From positions 1 through 5,596 of the forward strand of contig JACPVY010000318.1 in the NCBI GenBank assembly GCA_016197345.1: 5,596 bases of DNA, given 5' to 3'. The notes beneath the pieces are model-generated. The model did no database searches. It saw only the letters and a list, made by a program, of their open reading frames with translations, and was not told the DNA's origin. Made by a program: the position numbers and the translations under genes. Position 1 is the stretch's first letter. The number at the start of each line of letters is the position of its first letter. The stretch is from Burkholderiales bacterium. Lineage in GTDB: Bacteria > Pseudomonadota > Gammaproteobacteria > Burkholderiales > Burkholderiaceae_D. Of the stretch, positions 5,561 through 5,596 are shown piece by piece.

Positions 5561-5596
5561 GCACAAGAATTAGCAACATCATCCAATATTAGGGAC

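Noticed and set aside
1..5596. CRISPR array, tRNA or rRNA genes, phage or transposase genes
   Set aside because: No regularly spaced repeats, cloverleaf-like segments, conserved rRNA stretches or recombinase motifs were seen on either strand.

Overview
The window looks like ordinary chromosome of a betaproteobacterium, most likely Burkholderiales and possibly Oxalobacteraceae. This is inferred from the cold-shock protein sequence, the moderate GC content and the urate-catabolism gene set. No marker gene fixes the genus.

Layout from left to right: (1) the 3' end of a plus-strand gene encoding a charged, helix-rich protein tail, ending at 421. (2) A bidirectional terminator, with a second hairpin beside it, between this gene and a convergent cold-shock gene (523-732, minus). 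(3) A probable cold-shock promoter and leader at about 733-887. (4) A minus-strand fusion gene (905-2734) joining an OHCU decarboxylase (UraD) domain to an allantoate amidohydrolase (AllC) domain. (5) A gap of 386 bp (2735-3120), about half of it a MITE-like palindromic element of about 180 bp flanked by direct repeats. (6) A minus-strand LysR-type regulator (3121-4053). (7) A 280 bp divergent control region (4054-4333) with a perfect 20 bp palindrome, a second inverted repeat, tandem TTGACAGT repeats and two interleaved inverted repeats close to the next start codon. (8) puuD (4334-5560, plus), a membrane urate hydroxylase with a C-terminal cytochrome c domain.

Items 4, 6 and 7-8 form part of a urate degradation locus. 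PuuD would oxidise urate to 5-hydroxyisourate and pass the electrons to the respiratory chain instead of making H2O2. A hydroxyisourate hydrolase, not seen here, would make OHCU. The UraD domain would convert OHCU to S-allantoin. An allantoinase, not seen here, would make allantoate, which the AllC domain would hydrolyse. The LysR protein, encoded divergently from puuD and on the same strand as uraD-allC, is the obvious candidate regulator. The cold-shock gene and the left-end gene are probably unrelated neighbours.

The most notable points are the fusion of two non-consecutive pathway enzymes, the MITE-like insertion with what looks like a target-site duplication, and the dense symmetry in the puuD/lysR control region. 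I did not see a clearly novel defence, RNA or mobile system.
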